Source: Chlorobaculum sp.
Lineage (GTDB): Bacteria; Bacteroidota; Chlorobiia; Chlorobiales; Chlorobiaceae
Assembly: GCA_013334655.1 (NCBI GenBank)
Contig: JAAXXD010000001.1
Span: 23,705 to 78,848 of the forward strand
Direction of reading: 5' to 3'
Length of the DNA stretch: 55,144 nt
The notes below the pieces were generated by a model. The model did no database searches. It worked only from the letters and a program-made list of their open reading frames with translations, and was not told where the DNA came from. Below are positions 8,349-19,069 of this stretch, one piece after another; the first letter of the stretch is position 1, and each line of letters starts with the position of its first letter. The position numbers were made by a program, and so were the translations under genes.

Positions 8349-9293
8349 GTGGGCTTGAGAGTCGTTTTCATGGGGACGCCGGAGTTCGCCGTTCCGTCGC
8401 TCCGCAGAATCGCCGCCATGACGCCGCAGTTCGAGACGGTGCTCGTCGTCACCGGCTGCGACAAGCCTCGCCGCAGCAAAAATTCACCGCCGGAGCCGAC
8501 GCCGGTCAAGCAGGCGGCGCTCGAACTGGGGTTGCCCGTGTTCGAGAGCGACGATGTCAGAACTCCCGAATTTGCCGCAAGGATCGCCGAGGCCCGCCCC
8601 GACGTGATCGTGGTGGCGGCCTTTCGCATTCTGCCTCCGTCCGTGTTCGAACTGCCGCCGCTCGGCACCTTCAACCTGCACGGCTCGCTATTGCCCGCAT
8701 ATCGCGGGGCCGCGCCGGTCAACTGGTCGATCATCAACGGCAACGCTGAAACCGGCGTGACCACCTTTTTCCTCCAGAAGTCGGTCGATACCGGCAACAT
8801 CATCACGATGGATCGCACCCCCATCGGCCCGGACGAGAACGCCTCGGAGCTGCTTTCGCGTCTCTCGGAGATCGGCGCGGGCACGGTGGAGCGCACCCTT
8901 GCGATGATCGCAGGCGGCGCAGTGACGCCGCAAAAGCAGGATGAGCGGCTCGCCACCAAAGCGCCGAAGCTCACCCGCGAGAACACCCGCATCGACTGGA
9001 ACCAACCGGTTCAGCGCCTGCACGACTTCATTCGCGGCCTCGCCTTGAAGCCGACCGCCTGGACCACCTTCGGCGGCAGGAGCCTGAAAATCTACAAAGC
9101 GAAACCCTCCTCCGACGAGCTGCCGTCCGAAGAACCGGGAACGCTCTGCATCGCGGACGGACACTTGCTCGTGGCCGGAACGGACGGCTGGCTCGAACTG
9201 CTCAGCGTGCAGGCCGAGGGCAAAAAGGCGATGGATGGCGAGTCCTTCGCTCGCGGACTCCGCGCCGGTGACGAGGCTCTGCGCTTTTTCTGA
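8349..9293 (+). CDS. fmt: Methionyl-tRNA formyltransferase
   Basis: Formylates initiator Met-tRNA using 10-formyl-tetrahydrofolate. The 314-residue protein shows VVFMGTPEFAVPSL at the N-terminus, the catalytic region FNLHGSLLPAYRGAAPVNW and the SVDTGNII aspartate loop. The C-terminal domain begins near residue 210 (ENTRIDW). It starts at GTG 8349, three bases after the def stop, so the two are cotranscribed. Confidence 0.96.
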   Translation: MGLRVVFMGTPEFAVPSLRRIAAMTPQFETVLVVTGCDKPRRSKNSPPEPTPVKQAALELGLPVFESDDVRTPEFAARIAEARPDVIVVAAFRILPPSVFELPPLGTFNLHGSLLPAYRGAAPVNWSIINGNAETGVTTFFLQKSVDTGNIITMDRTPIGPDENASELLSRLSEIGAGTVERTLAMIAGGAVTPQKQDERLATKAPKLTRENTRIDWNQPVQRLHDFIRGLALKPTAWTTFGGRSLKIYKAKPSSDELPSEEPGTLCIADGHLLVAGTDGWLELLSVQAEGKKAMDGESFARGLRAGDEALRFF

Positions 9294-9413
9294 GCGCTGC
9301 CGGGCGGTACGTCACAATTTTCTTCTTATATTCATTGATTTTATTATTCTAAGCCCTCCGCCGCGGTGGCGGAGCGGTTGTGCTACCATCATTACCCGTT
9401 AGAACAGATACTT

Positions 9414-11231
<1,818 letters not shown>

Positions 11232-11341
11232 AAGAGTTACAGCTCTGAAATCAGCACGGTTGCGCTGGAAAACGCTTTGCCTGACGTCGTAAAAGCCGTA
11301 AGGTTTGGCGCTTCGGTAATCCATGCAAAAACAGTTTAAGA

Positions 11342-12184
11342 GTGAAAAAACAGAACACGACCTCTAAAGGGAATAACGGCAAGGCGCAGTCGCGCGAATG
11401 GTTCGAGTCACTGATCATTGCCGCTCTGGTGGCCACGATTCTCCGGATGTTCGTGGTCGAATCGTACAGAATCCCGACGGGATCGATGGAAAAGACGCTG
11501 CTTGCCGGCGATTTTCTCTTTGTCAACAAGTTCGTTTACGGCGCGAAGGTTCCGTTTACGGACATCTCTCTGCCCAAAGTTCACGATGTCAGGCAAGGCG
11601 ATATTATCGTATTCAAGTTTCCCCGCGACCGGAGTCTTAATTACATCAAACGCTGTATCGCTCTGCCGGGAGACAGGCTCGAAATCCGCAGCCAGCAGCT
11701 CTACGTCAACGGCAAGCTGTTTCCGCTACCGCCCCAGGGGCAGTATATCGGCGCCAGAATGCCGCCCGGCGTGCCGGAATTCCAGATTTTTCCGGCCATG
11801 TCCGATTACAACAAGGACAATTACGGCCCGATCCATATTCCACGCAAAGGCGACGTAGTTTCGCTCACGCCGGCGACTCTTCCGCTCTATCGCGATCTGA
11901 TTGCCGACGAAGGGCATACGATCAGTCTCGTTGGCGACAAGGTGTTTATCGACGGCGGGGCGGCGGACAGCTACAGGGTTGGACGCAACTACTATTTCGC
12001 GATGGGCGACAACCGCGACAACAGCCTCGACAGCCGCTACTGGGGATTTCTGCCGGAGAGCGACATGGTGGGCCAGGCCATGATGGTTTACTGGTCATGG
12101 GATCCCGATCTGCCGCTGCTGTTCGATCCGGTCGAAAAGATCGCCTCGATTCGCTGGAATCGCATCGGGTTGAAAGTTCACTGA
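11342..12184 (+). CDS. lepB: Signal peptidase I
   Basis: Cleaves signal peptides from exported proteins at the outer face of the inner membrane. The 280-residue protein has one N-terminal membrane helix (ESLIIAALVATILRMFVV), the nucleophile Ser48 in RIPTGSM and the general base Lys103 in YIKRCIALPGDR. Family box E (MGDNRDNSLDSRYWG) lies near residue 220. It starts at GTG 11342. It lies 110 bp after lepA on the same strand, and its last 7 bases overlap the stop of the convergent gene at 12178. Confidence 0.95.
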   Translation: MKKQNTTSKGNNGKAQSREWFESLIIAALVATILRMFVVESYRIPTGSMEKTLLAGDFLFVNKFVYGAKVPFTDISLPKVHDVRQGDIIVFKFPRDRSLNYIKRCIALPGDRLEIRSQQLYVNGKLFPLPPQGQYIGARMPPGVPEFQIFPAMSDYNKDNYGPIHIPRKGDVVSLTPATLPLYRDLIADEGHTISLVGDKVFIDGGAADSYRVGRNYYFAMGDNRDNSLDSRYWGFLPESDMVGQAMMVYWSWDPDLPLLFDPVEKIASIRWNRIGLKVH

Positions 12185-12588
12185 ACGCTGTTCGACAGGA
12201 TCGTCCGGCTCACCTTGCGCAAGGAGAGCATCTCGTCTGCCGGTCTGAACGGAAAGAAGCTGAGGTCGGGGCAATCGATCCGAAGCTCCGCGATTTGTAA
12301 AGCGGCGTTGTTCTTTCTTTGATTTTCGGCGTTTTGTATCGGAGTCAGCTCCAGTTTCTTCAGCATAAGCGAGTTGAGATCGGCGCTCGATCTGAGCGAG
12401 CCGATGTCGATCCGGTACTGCTGACCCGCCTCTGTGACGAAGATTTGCTTGAGGTGACGCTTGAAGGCGTGGTTGAGCCAGAGATTCATCGAAAACCATA
12501 CCACGAGGTATGTCAAAGCGAAGATCATTCCCGGCGAGAGCAGCAGCGCGGTGAGCCACCTCCTGGCGGCTTGACGTGATATTTTCAT
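12178..12588 (-). CDS. Hypothetical membrane-anchored protein
   Basis: A 136-residue protein with one N-terminal membrane segment (LLLSPGMIFALTYLVVWFSM, about 16-35) after a basic start. The rest is soluble and lies outside the membrane, with a leucine-rich segment about AELRIDCPDLSFFPF. I do not recognise a family; a fragment or relative of AsmA-type periplasmic proteins is possible but weak. It overlaps the lepB 3' end tail to tail. Confidence 0.7.
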   Translation of the reverse strand: MKISRQAARRWLTALLLSPGMIFALTYLVVWFSMNLWLNHAFKRHLKQIFVTEAGQQYRIDIGSLRSSADLNSLMLKKLELTPIQNAENQRKNNAALQIAELRIDCPDLSFFPFRPADEMLSLRKVSRTILSNSVQ

Positions 12589-12749
12589 GGTTACAGCTTC
12601 CTGTTTACTGATAGGAGAAGCAGTTTAACGGTCATGCTCTTTATGAGTATCGATCATCTGAACAATTCGATGTATCAGCATTACGAAATATATAAACGGC
12701 GAGACTGTCATCATATGATTTTTTACTTTATCGAAGCATTCTACAATTC

Positions 12750-14264
12750 ATGATCAGATCTTTTTCAGAACAGGCGGCAGAACATAAAGAGGAGCCGTCT
12801 TTTAGCCTGACCCCGCTGGTCAGAACCTTCCAGGCCGATACGGAGACCCCGGTTTCGGTCTACCTCAAACTTCAGCGTCCATACTCCTGCCTGCTCGAAT
12901 CGGTCGAAGGCGAGGAGCTGCTGGCCCGTTTTTCCTATATCGCCGTCGATCCGGTCGCCGTGCTCAAGGGCACGGTGGACGGAGAGGTGTCGCTCGACGT
13001 GCGTGACGAGCGCTTCCGTGCGTTGTCGGCTATCGTCGAAGAGGAGAGCGACCTGCGCCGGATCGTGGATCGCTGCATGGCGATGTTCACTTCGGTCGAG
13101 ATTCCGCGTCGAAAGAACGGCTCGCAGCAGATGACCACTTCGGGCATGTTCGGCTATTTCGGCTACGACACGATGCACCTCGTCGAGAAGATTCCCTCGC
13201 CCGAGCTGCCCGATCCGGCGAACCTTCCCGATCTCTGCCTGCTTTTCTGCGACACACTCGTCATCTTCGACAACGTGATGCGCAAGCTCTTCGTGGTGAC
13301 CAACTTTCTCGACGAGCGCGACCGCGAGCGAGCCGAAGCCAAGATCGACGAACTCGCCGCGCTCATTTTCGAGCCGCTCAACCGCGACCTCATCCAGCTT
13401 CGCCCGGAGACGCCGGAGCCGGTCGTCTCCAACACCACGCGCGACGAGTATTACGAAAAGGTGCTCAAAGCCAAGGAGTACATCCTCAGCGGCGACATCT
13501 TCCAGGTGCAGATTTCTCAGCGCCTCAAGCGCAAGCTGCACACCCGTCCCTTCGATGTCTATCGCGTGCTGCGCACGATCAATCCATCGCCCTATCTTTA
13601 CTTCTACGATTTCGAGGATTTCTACGTCGTCGGTTCGTCGCCCGAACTGCTCGTCAAGGTGGAGCGTGACCACGCGGGACGCCGGATCGTCGATACCCGC
13701 CCCATCGCCGGAACGCGGCGTCGCGGCGAGACTTTCGACGAGGACGAGCGCAACGCCCGCGAGCTGCTCTCCGACGAGAAGGAGCGGGCCGAGCACCTGA
13801 TGCTGATCGACCTCAGCCGCAACGACATTGGCCGGATCGCCAAGATCGGCACGGTCGAAACCAACGAGATGATGGTGATAGAGAAGTACTCGCACGTCAT
13901 GCACATCGTCAGCAACGTCCGGGGTGAATTGCAGGACGGTCTGACGGCGATGGACGCCTTCTGGTCGTGCTTCCCGGCAGGCACGCTGACCGGCGCGCCG
14001 AAGGTTCGCTCGATGGAGATCATCTACGAGCTGGAGAAGGAGAAGCGCGGCCTTTACGGTGGCGCGGTCGGCTATCTCGACTTTCGGGGCGGGCTGACGA
14101 CTGCCATCGCCATCCGCACGATGGTGATCCGCGACGGCGTCATCTACTTCCAGGCTGCGGGTGGCATCGTGGCCGACTCGACGCCGGAGTTCGAATTCGA
14201 AGAGACTATGAACAAAATGAGGGCCGGACTCACGGCTCTCGAAAGCATCGAGGCAACTGACTGA
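12750..14264 (+). CDS. trpE: Anthranilate synthase component I
   Basis: Converts chorismate to anthranilate, the first step of tryptophan synthesis, using ammonia delivered by the TrpG subunit, which is not in this window. The 504-residue protein has an N-terminal regulatory domain (VSVYLKL and LLESVEG, the likely tryptophan feedback site). The chorismate-binding domain shows GDIFQVQISQR, PSPYLYFYDF, RPIAGTRRRG, DLSRNDIGR and CFPAGTLTGAPK. Length and motifs are normal. The 160 bp upstream carry no recognisable trp leader peptide or attenuator. Confidence 0.95.
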   Translation: MIRSFSEQAAEHKEEPSFSLTPLVRTFQADTETPVSVYLKLQRPYSCLLESVEGEELLARFSYIAVDPVAVLKGTVDGEVSLDVRDERFRALSAIVEEESDLRRIVDRCMAMFTSVEIPRRKNGSQQMTTSGMFGYFGYDTMHLVEKIPSPELPDPANLPDLCLLFCDTLVIFDNVMRKLFVVTNFLDERDRERAEAKIDELAALIFEPLNRDLIQLRPETPEPVVSNTTRDEYYEKVLKAKEYILSGDIFQVQISQRLKRKLHTRPFDVYRVLRTINPSPYLYFYDFEDFYVVGSSPELLVKVERDHAGRRIVDTRPIAGTRRRGETFDEDERNARELLSDEKERAEHLMLIDLSRNDIGRIAKIGTVETNEMMVIEKYSHVMHIVSNVRGELQDGLTAMDAFWSCFPAGTLTGAPKVRSMEIIYELEKEKRGLYGGAVGYLDFRGGLTTAIAIRTMVIRDGVIYFQAAGGIVADSTPEFEFEETMNKMRAGLTALESIEATD

Positions 14265-14291
14265 GCAACAATAATATATCCATGACCGCTC

Positions 14292-15794
14292 ATGAAAAAA
14301 CGAACGACATCCAAACCGGTACTTTTCGTCTCTGCCGCTGTCGCCGCCGGGACGCTCGCTTTCCAGAACGTGCAGCTTTCGCTGCCATCGCATGAGCGAC
14401 CAGCCATGCTCGCTTTCGGGGCGAGCGAGCTTCACGCCGCCGACAATGCTTCCGTGCATCCACAGCGCGACCTCGGCGATCTCGATGAGGCCTTCACCCG
14501 TATCGTCGATTCCTCCGCGCCGTCGGTGGTGACGATCCTGTCGGAATCATCATCCGTCGCCGCCGCCCAGACGCCACTCGACCTCTTCGGCAAGACCTTC
14601 AGAGACTTTACCGGCCTCAGCAAGTCAGCGTCGGCGAAAGGATCGGTCTATGGCGTCGGCTCAGGCGTCATCGTTTCGGCTGACGGCTACATCGTCACCA
14701 ACAGCCACCTGATCGACAATCCCGACGCCCTCTCCGTCAGAACCTCGGACAACCGCACCCTCCGCGCCAAAGTGGTCGGGCGGGATTCGAAAACGGACAT
14801 CGCGGTACTGAAGGTCGATGCTCCCGGCCTGAAGCCGATCGTCATCGGCAACAGCGACCGCCTTCGTGCGGGCGAGTGGGTCGTCGCGGTCGGAGCGCCG
14901 CTCGGTGAAAGCCGTTCGAGAACGGCAACCAAGGGTATCGTCAGCTCGCTGGGCGTGGTCAACGTTGCGCCCAACGAATACGAAGAGTTCATCCAGACCG
15001 ATGCGGTGATTAATGCCGCCAACTCGGGCGGCCCGCTGCTCGACATTCGCGGCGAACTTGTCGGCATCAGCACGGCGGCCTCCGGCAATGCAGCCGGACT
15101 CGAAGGTCTCGGCTTCGCGCTACCCTCCGGCAAGGCAGTGAAGGTCTATCACGCGCTTGCACAGAGTGGCAAGGTCAGCCGCGGATACCTGGGAATCGGC
15201 ATGCAGGATGTCGATGAGAAGGTCGCCAGCCAGCGCCGTCTTGAATCGCAGCAAGGCGTTGTCGTGGGGGCGGTTGCCGAACAGGGCGCGGCGGCGGACG
15301 GATTGAAAAAGGGTGACGTCATCACCGAGTTCAATGGCAAAAAGGTTGCCGGGACGAACGAACTTCGCGCGGCAGTTGCAGGTCAGGAGCCGGGAAGCTC
15401 CGCGACCGTTCGCGTGGATCGCGACGGTTCGCCCTTGACGGTCAACGTCCGCGTCGAGCAGCTCACCGAAAAGGTGGCCGCAGCCACCGGCCAGATTCCA
15501 GAGCTCGAGAACGAACTGCTTGGCTTCATGGCCTCGCCGCTCAACGCCGAGACCGCCGAGCGGATGGGCAAGAGGGCAGTGCCTTCGAGGGTGGTCATCA
15601 CTGCCGTTAAAGAGAACAGCGCGGCTGGCAAGGCGGGTCTCCGGCCAGGGGATGTCATCCTTTCCATCGACAAGAACAGCATCACCTCCTTCGCGCACTA
15701 CAATCAGCTCATTGGGCGCAAAAAGCGTGGCGACAAAATCACCATGCTGGTCGAACGCGGCTGGAGCCGTATGTATTTTGCGTTTAATCTCTGA
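14292..15794 (+). CDS. HtrA/DegP-family serine protease with two PDZ domains
   Basis: A periplasmic protease/chaperone for misfolded proteins. The 500 residues comprise a signal or anchor segment (LFVSAAVAAGTLAF), then the trypsin-like domain with His139 (IVTNSHLI), Asp169 (KTDIAVLKVD) and Ser245 (NSGGPLL). PDZ1 is about 270-370 (RGYLGIGMQ) and PDZ2 about 410-495 (GKAGLRPGDVILSID). The loop before the serine reads AANSGGP rather than the common AINPGNSGGP. It starts 28 bp after trpE, so it may be partly cotranscribed, and a strong terminator follows. Confidence 0.93.
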   Translation: MKKRTTSKPVLFVSAAVAAGTLAFQNVQLSLPSHERPAMLAFGASELHAADNASVHPQRDLGDLDEAFTRIVDSSAPSVVTILSESSSVAAAQTPLDLFGKTFRDFTGLSKSASAKGSVYGVGSGVIVSADGYIVTNSHLIDNPDALSVRTSDNRTLRAKVVGRDSKTDIAVLKVDAPGLKPIVIGNSDRLRAGEWVVAVGAPLGESRSRTATKGIVSSLGVVNVAPNEYEEFIQTDAVINAANSGGPLLDIRGELVGISTAASGNAAGLEGLGFALPSGKAVKVYHALAQSGKVSRGYLGIGMQDVDEKVASQRRLESQQGVVVGAVAEQGAAADGLKKGDVITEFNGKKVAGTNELRAAVAGQEPGSSATVRVDRDGSPLTVNVRVEQLTEKVAAATGQIPELENELLGFMASPLNAETAERMGKRAVPSRVVITAVKENSAAGKAGLRPGDVILSIDKNSITSFAHYNQLIGRKKRGDKITMLVERGWSRMYFAFNL

Positions 15795-15837
15795 TGCTCT
15801 TTGCCTGAAGCATAAAGTTTCCTAAATTGCTTGAAAA

Positions 15838-15878
15838 GAAGTAAAGTCGGCCAGGCTGCTGACTTTACTTTTTTTTGT
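15838..15878 (+). terminator. Rho-independent terminator after the HtrA gene
   Basis: The perfect arms AGTAAAGTC (15840-15848) and GACTTTACT (15861-15869) enclose a 12-base loop and are followed by a run of T. Confidence 0.9.
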
Positions 15879-15960
15879 TTGCCAAATTGTGTGCCATTGC
15901 TGCTGTGATGTCTGGTGATCATTCGCTCTTCAGCATTGCCAATCAAAACCATGAATTGCC

Positions 15961-16440
15961 ATGAGTGACCGAATTTATCTGACCCGGGATGGGTACAACC
16001 GGCTCAAGGATGAACTTCACCTGTTGACGACCGAGACCCGCAAGGAGGTGCTCGAAAAAATAGCCGAAGCTCGTTCCCATGGTGATCTGAGCGAAAACGC
16101 AGAGTACGACGCCGCCCGCGAGGAGCAGTCGCAGCTCGAAGCCAAAATTTCGGATATTGAAAGCAAACTGGCATCGGCCACCATCCTCGACCCGAAGCAG
16201 ATCAAAACCGACAAGGTCTATATCCTCACCTCGGTAAAGCTGCGGAATCTGCAAGCTGATGACGAGATCATCGAGTACACGCTGGTCTCATCCGAGGAGG
16301 CCGACATGGATCTCGGTAAAATCTCCGTGCGCTCTCCCGTCGGACGCTCACTGATCGGCAAGGTTGTGGGCGACAAGGTAAAAATCATCGTGCCAAAGGG
16401 GGAACTTCATTATGAAATCCTCGATATTTTTGTTAAATAG
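15961..16440 (+). CDS. greA: Transcription elongation factor GreA
   Basis: Rescues backtracked RNA polymerase by stimulating transcript cleavage. The 159-residue protein has the N-terminal coiled coil with the tip sequence [18 protein letters not shown], whose acidic pair acts in the polymerase channel. The C-terminal FKBP-like domain carries [13 protein letters not shown]. It leads a short operon with a 74-residue orphan and tpiA. Confidence 0.96.
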   Translation: MSDRIYLTRDGYNRLKDELHLLTTETRKEVLEKIAEARSHGDLSENAEYDAAREEQSQLEAKISDIESKLASATILDPKQIKTDKVYILTSVKLRNLQADDEIIEYTLVSSEEADMDLGKISVRSPVGRSLIGKVVGDKVKIIVPKGELHYEILDIFVK

Positions 16441-16464
16441 CGTCCCAAATCAAACACCATATTC

Positions 16465-16689
16465 ATGGGAAAGCGCCAGATAATCTATACAGCCAAACAG
16501 ATTGGCGGAGCACGCGAACTGCTCGACAAAGAGATCAACCTGCTCACCAGAGAGCAGCGGGTGTGGCACGGCTACGTCACGGCCATCGATCAGGACAAAA
16601 TCGAACTCCGGGACTCCCGCTTCTGGAAGCACACCTTCAAGGTGGCAGAGATCGATAAAATTTACAGTGAAGTCGTAACCGATTACTGA
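16465..16689 (+). CDS. Small conserved hypothetical protein between greA and tpiA
   Basis: A 74-residue soluble protein with no signal or membrane segment. An N-terminal helix ([23 protein letters not shown]) is followed by beta-rich [20 protein letters not shown], which could form a small barrel. I do not recognise the family. It lies 24 bp after greA and its stop is directly followed by the tpiA start (16691), so it is translated in this operon. Confidence 0.75.
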   Translation: MGKRQIIYTAKQIGGARELLDKEINLLTREQRVWHGYVTAIDQDKIELRDSRFWKHTFKVAEIDKIYSEVVTDY

Positions 16690-16690
16690 T

Positions 16691-17443
16691 ATGCGCAGAA
16701 AAATTGTGGTCGGCAACTGGAAGATGAACAACACCATCGCCGAATCTGTCGAACTGGCTACCGCGATTGCCGAAAAGGTCGGCGACGATGGCGTGACGTG
16801 CGAGGTTGGCATAGCGCCCACCTTTCTCGCGTTGCACGAGGTCGGCAAGGTGATCGAGTGGAGCGCCGTCAAGCTTTCCGGTCAGAACTGCCATTACGAG
16901 AACGACGGTGCTTTCACCGGCGAAATCTCTGCAAGGATGCTTGTGGCCGCGGGATGCAGCTACGTCATTCTCGGTCACTCCGAACGCCGCCAGTACTTCG
17001 GTGAAACCAGCCAGATTGTCAACCTCAAGGTGAAGAAAGCACTGGCCGAAGGACTTTCGGTCATCATGTGCGTCGGCGAAACGCTCGAAGAGCGCGAGAG
17101 CGGCGTGACGGATGAGATCGTCGCGGCGCAGGTTGTCGAAGGACTTTCCGGTGTGACCGACCTCACCAATTTAGTGATCGCCTACGAACCGGTCTGGGCC
17201 ATCGGCACCGGCAAAACCGCCACCAGCCAGCAGGCGCAGGATGTTCACGCGATGATCCGAGCTAAAGTCGCCGAACTCTACGGAGAGCAGGCCGCGAGCC
17301 ACCTCAGAATCCAGTACGGCGGCAGCGTCAAGCCCTCGAACGCAGTCGAACTGTTCGGAATGCCCGACATCGACGGCGGCCTCATCGGCGGCGCGAGCCT
17401 GAACGTGGACGATTTCATGGCTATCGTCGAAGCTGCGGGGTAA
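16691..17443 (+). CDS. tpiA: Triosephosphate isomerase
   Basis: Interconverts dihydroxyacetone phosphate and glyceraldehyde 3-phosphate. The 250-residue TIM barrel has Lys11 in GNWKMNN, the catalytic His in ILGHSERR and Glu in [14 protein letters not shown], and the phosphate-binding YGGSVKP and GGASL. It is last in the greA operon and is followed by a terminator. Confidence 0.97.
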   Translation: MRRKIVVGNWKMNNTIAESVELATAIAEKVGDDGVTCEVGIAPTFLALHEVGKVIEWSAVKLSGQNCHYENDGAFTGEISARMLVAAGCSYVILGHSERRQYFGETSQIVNLKVKKALAEGLSVIMCVGETLEERESGVTDEIVAAQVVEGLSGVTDLTNLVIAYEPVWAIGTGKTATSQQAQDVHAMIRAKVAELYGEQAASHLRIQYGGSVKPSNAVELFGMPDIDGGLIGGASLNVDDFMAIVEAAG

Positions 17444-17467
17444 CGCGAACGGCTTACAATTTGAGCA

Positions 17468-17507
17468 CTTAAAGGCTGCGCAGCTTCGACTGGGCAGCCT
17501 TTTTTAT
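17468..17507 (+). terminator. Rho-independent terminator after tpiA
   Basis: The arms AAAGGCTGC (17471-17479) and GCAGCCTTT (17494-17502) run into a T tract. Confidence 0.88.
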
Positions 17508-17973
17508 TTGGTGGGGTCTGATTCAGGCTTGCGCAGAGTTCGCTGTTGATCTCGAACTTCCACGATCCCTTGCCGACGGTGGCGATGCATTACGCTAAGA
17601 ACGAGGCTGCTGCTGGCGCTGCCCCGACAAATTCGCTTTCCGCGCCTCGCAGAGCTTGTTCACGGTGCCGAAAGCGGTGAATGATTTACGGGGGTTTCGG
17701 CTGGTGATGCCGGTGAAGGCGGGGTAGTGATGGGCGTTGGTTTTTTGGGTGGATTTGCGGTAAATTCTTTTTGAGAACGAAGGCTGATTGGACGGTCGCG
17801 TTTGAACAGATGAGTGTTCTGCTGATCCGTATAACACCGCAGCATAAAATTCGCTGATGGATGTAAGGCGTTGAAGTAGAATATTTTATCTGATTTTATG
17901 ACTGGGGATAGCAGACGGCTTATGCTGACACGAATCAAGAATCGGGTTTCTTATACGGAACCATATAAATACT
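17508..17973. other. Gene-poor stretch left of the integron cassette
   Basis: No intact gene is supported. GC-rich fragments (17510-17750) have short open frames on the minus strand without family likeness and may be the debris of a lost gene. The sequence becomes AT-rich toward 17970. I see no second attC arm or integrase gene here. Confidence 0.5.
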
Positions 17974-17974
17974 G

Positions 17975-19057
17975 TTAGGCACCAAAAACAGCTCGCGGAG
18001 TATCGTATGCCTATGGATCATTTTGTATCTCAAGTTCATCTCAAGCACTTCTATTCCCCCTTGCTTGGCAACAGGATGTATGCGCTTAGAAAGTCGGATC
18101 TGAAGGTATTTACCCCAGATGCTTACTCAATTTGTCGAACACCGGATGGAAGCACAAATACATATCTTCAAGAAGAGCGAGCTATTGAAGATTTTTTAAA
18201 AAGTATTGAGCCAAAATATAATAAGGCTCTGGCCAATATAGTCACTGACTCAGTAGATCGCGAAAGCATTTACGTACTAGCTGGTTTTATCGCATACATA
18301 ATAACCTGTTCACCAGCAGGAATGCGTATTCATTCAGAGCCGTTCACGGTATCAATAGAGGAGACTGGCAGGATCCTAGACGCGAGCGGAATGATTCCGC
18401 CGCCACCGCCAGAATTGGGAGCAAATTCGCTAACAGAGTTGCTCGAACGCGGAACGGTTTACGCGGAAATTGATCCAAAATATCCACAAGCGGTTGGAAT
18501 ATCTTCAATCCTTGAATTGACAAACTCACACGGCAACAGTTCATGGGAAATCTTGATTAATGATCATCGAGACAGCCCTTTCTTTACCAGCGATTACCCT
18601 GTAGCAATCGAAAAGACATCTGATTTGCGCATTCTCAATAAAATCATTCCACTAAGTCCGTCTGTTGCTGTTCGCATTCGTCTAGACATTTTGCAGGACA
18701 CTTCCAATCTTGATCTGTCTTTTCCTAGATTTCGACATAAGGTCCGGCGGCCACAACTTCAAGAAATATCTAAAATAAACACCATGATTGTACGCTGTGC
18801 AGAAACAACGGTTTTTTTCCGTGATAACCACGATTGGGTTCAAAGGTTTGTTCGAAAGCATTCACGATTCCGTATTGAACCACGCACTCAACGAATGCCT
18901 TATCCTGGCGGAGCTGTTCTGTGGAGCACACAAGAAATATGTAAAATTTGAATTTACGCCACTCGGCGCCTAACCAATCGTTCAACCCGGACGCTACCTC
19001 TGCCAGTCACTTTCACCACCGCAACGCGCTGCTTCGGTAGCGCCGGTTAACTCCACG
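17975..19057 (+). mobile_element. Integron gene cassette (one gene plus attC)
   Basis: The unit begins inside a GTTAGGC core site (17974-17980) and ends inside GTTATGA (19057-19063), the G^TT crossover position used by integron integrases. The attC inner core GCCTAAC (18968-18974) is the exact complement of the opening GTTAGGC, as required when a cassette circularises. One gene fills the unit with the usual short leader and short gap to attC. No integrase gene or attI is present, so this is an orphan cassette in the window. Confidence 0.85.
18007..18951 (+). CDS. DUF4238-family protein carried in an integron cassette
   Basis: A 314-residue soluble protein whose N-terminus (MDHFVSQVHLKHFYS) matches DUF4238, which typically starts H-F-V-P-Q-x-Y-L-x-x-F. 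The middle has ILINDHRDSPFFTSDYPV and the end is basic (FVRKHSRFRI). No signal peptide or membrane segment is seen. The gene is visibly more AT-rich than the neighbouring core genes, and it lies between a cassette boundary and attC, so it was acquired horizontally. The family's function is unknown. ATG 18007 follows GCGGAG at suitable spacing; a second ATG lies two codons on. Cassette genes of this kind are often accessory or defence-related, which is only an inference. Confidence 0.85.
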   Translation: MPMDHFVSQVHLKHFYSPLLGNRMYALRKSDLKVFTPDAYSICRTPDGSTNTYLQEERAIEDFLKSIEPKYNKALANIVTDSVDRESIYVLAGFIAYIITCSPAGMRIHSEPFTVSIEETGRILDASGMIPPPPPELGANSLTELLERGTVYAEIDPKYPQAVGISSILELTNSHGNSSWEILINDHRDSPFFTSDYPVAIEKTSDLRILNKIIPLSPSVAVRIRLDILQDTSNLDLSFPRFRHKVRRPQLQEISKINTMIVRCAETTVFFRDNHDWVQRFVRKHSRFRIEPRTQRMPYPGGAVLWSTQEICKI

Positions 19058-19063
19058 TTATGA
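18968..19063 (+). other. attC recombination site
   Basis: The 96-bp site has outer core GCCTAAC (18968), inner TTCAAC (18981), then arm CCGG-A-CGCTACC (18987-18998). This arm pairs with GGTAGCG-CCGG (19036-19046), leaving A18991 unpaired as an extrahelical base. The site closes with TTAACTCCAC and GTTATGA (19057-19063). This order of R''-L''-hairpin-L'-R' and the bulged base are hallmarks of integron attC. Confidence 0.87.
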
Positions 19064-19069
19064 TCCACG

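Noticed and set aside
9354-9373. GC-rich hairpin before lepA as a terminator
   Set aside because: CTCCGCC/GGCGGAG is a good stem but has no T run; it may only shape the leader.
12589-12749. trp leader peptide or attenuator before trpE
   Set aside because: No short Trp-rich frame or alternative hairpins with a T run were seen.
17595-17938. Minus-strand frames of 80-92 codons left of the cassette
   Set aside because: No family match and no start signal; at most debris of a lost gene.
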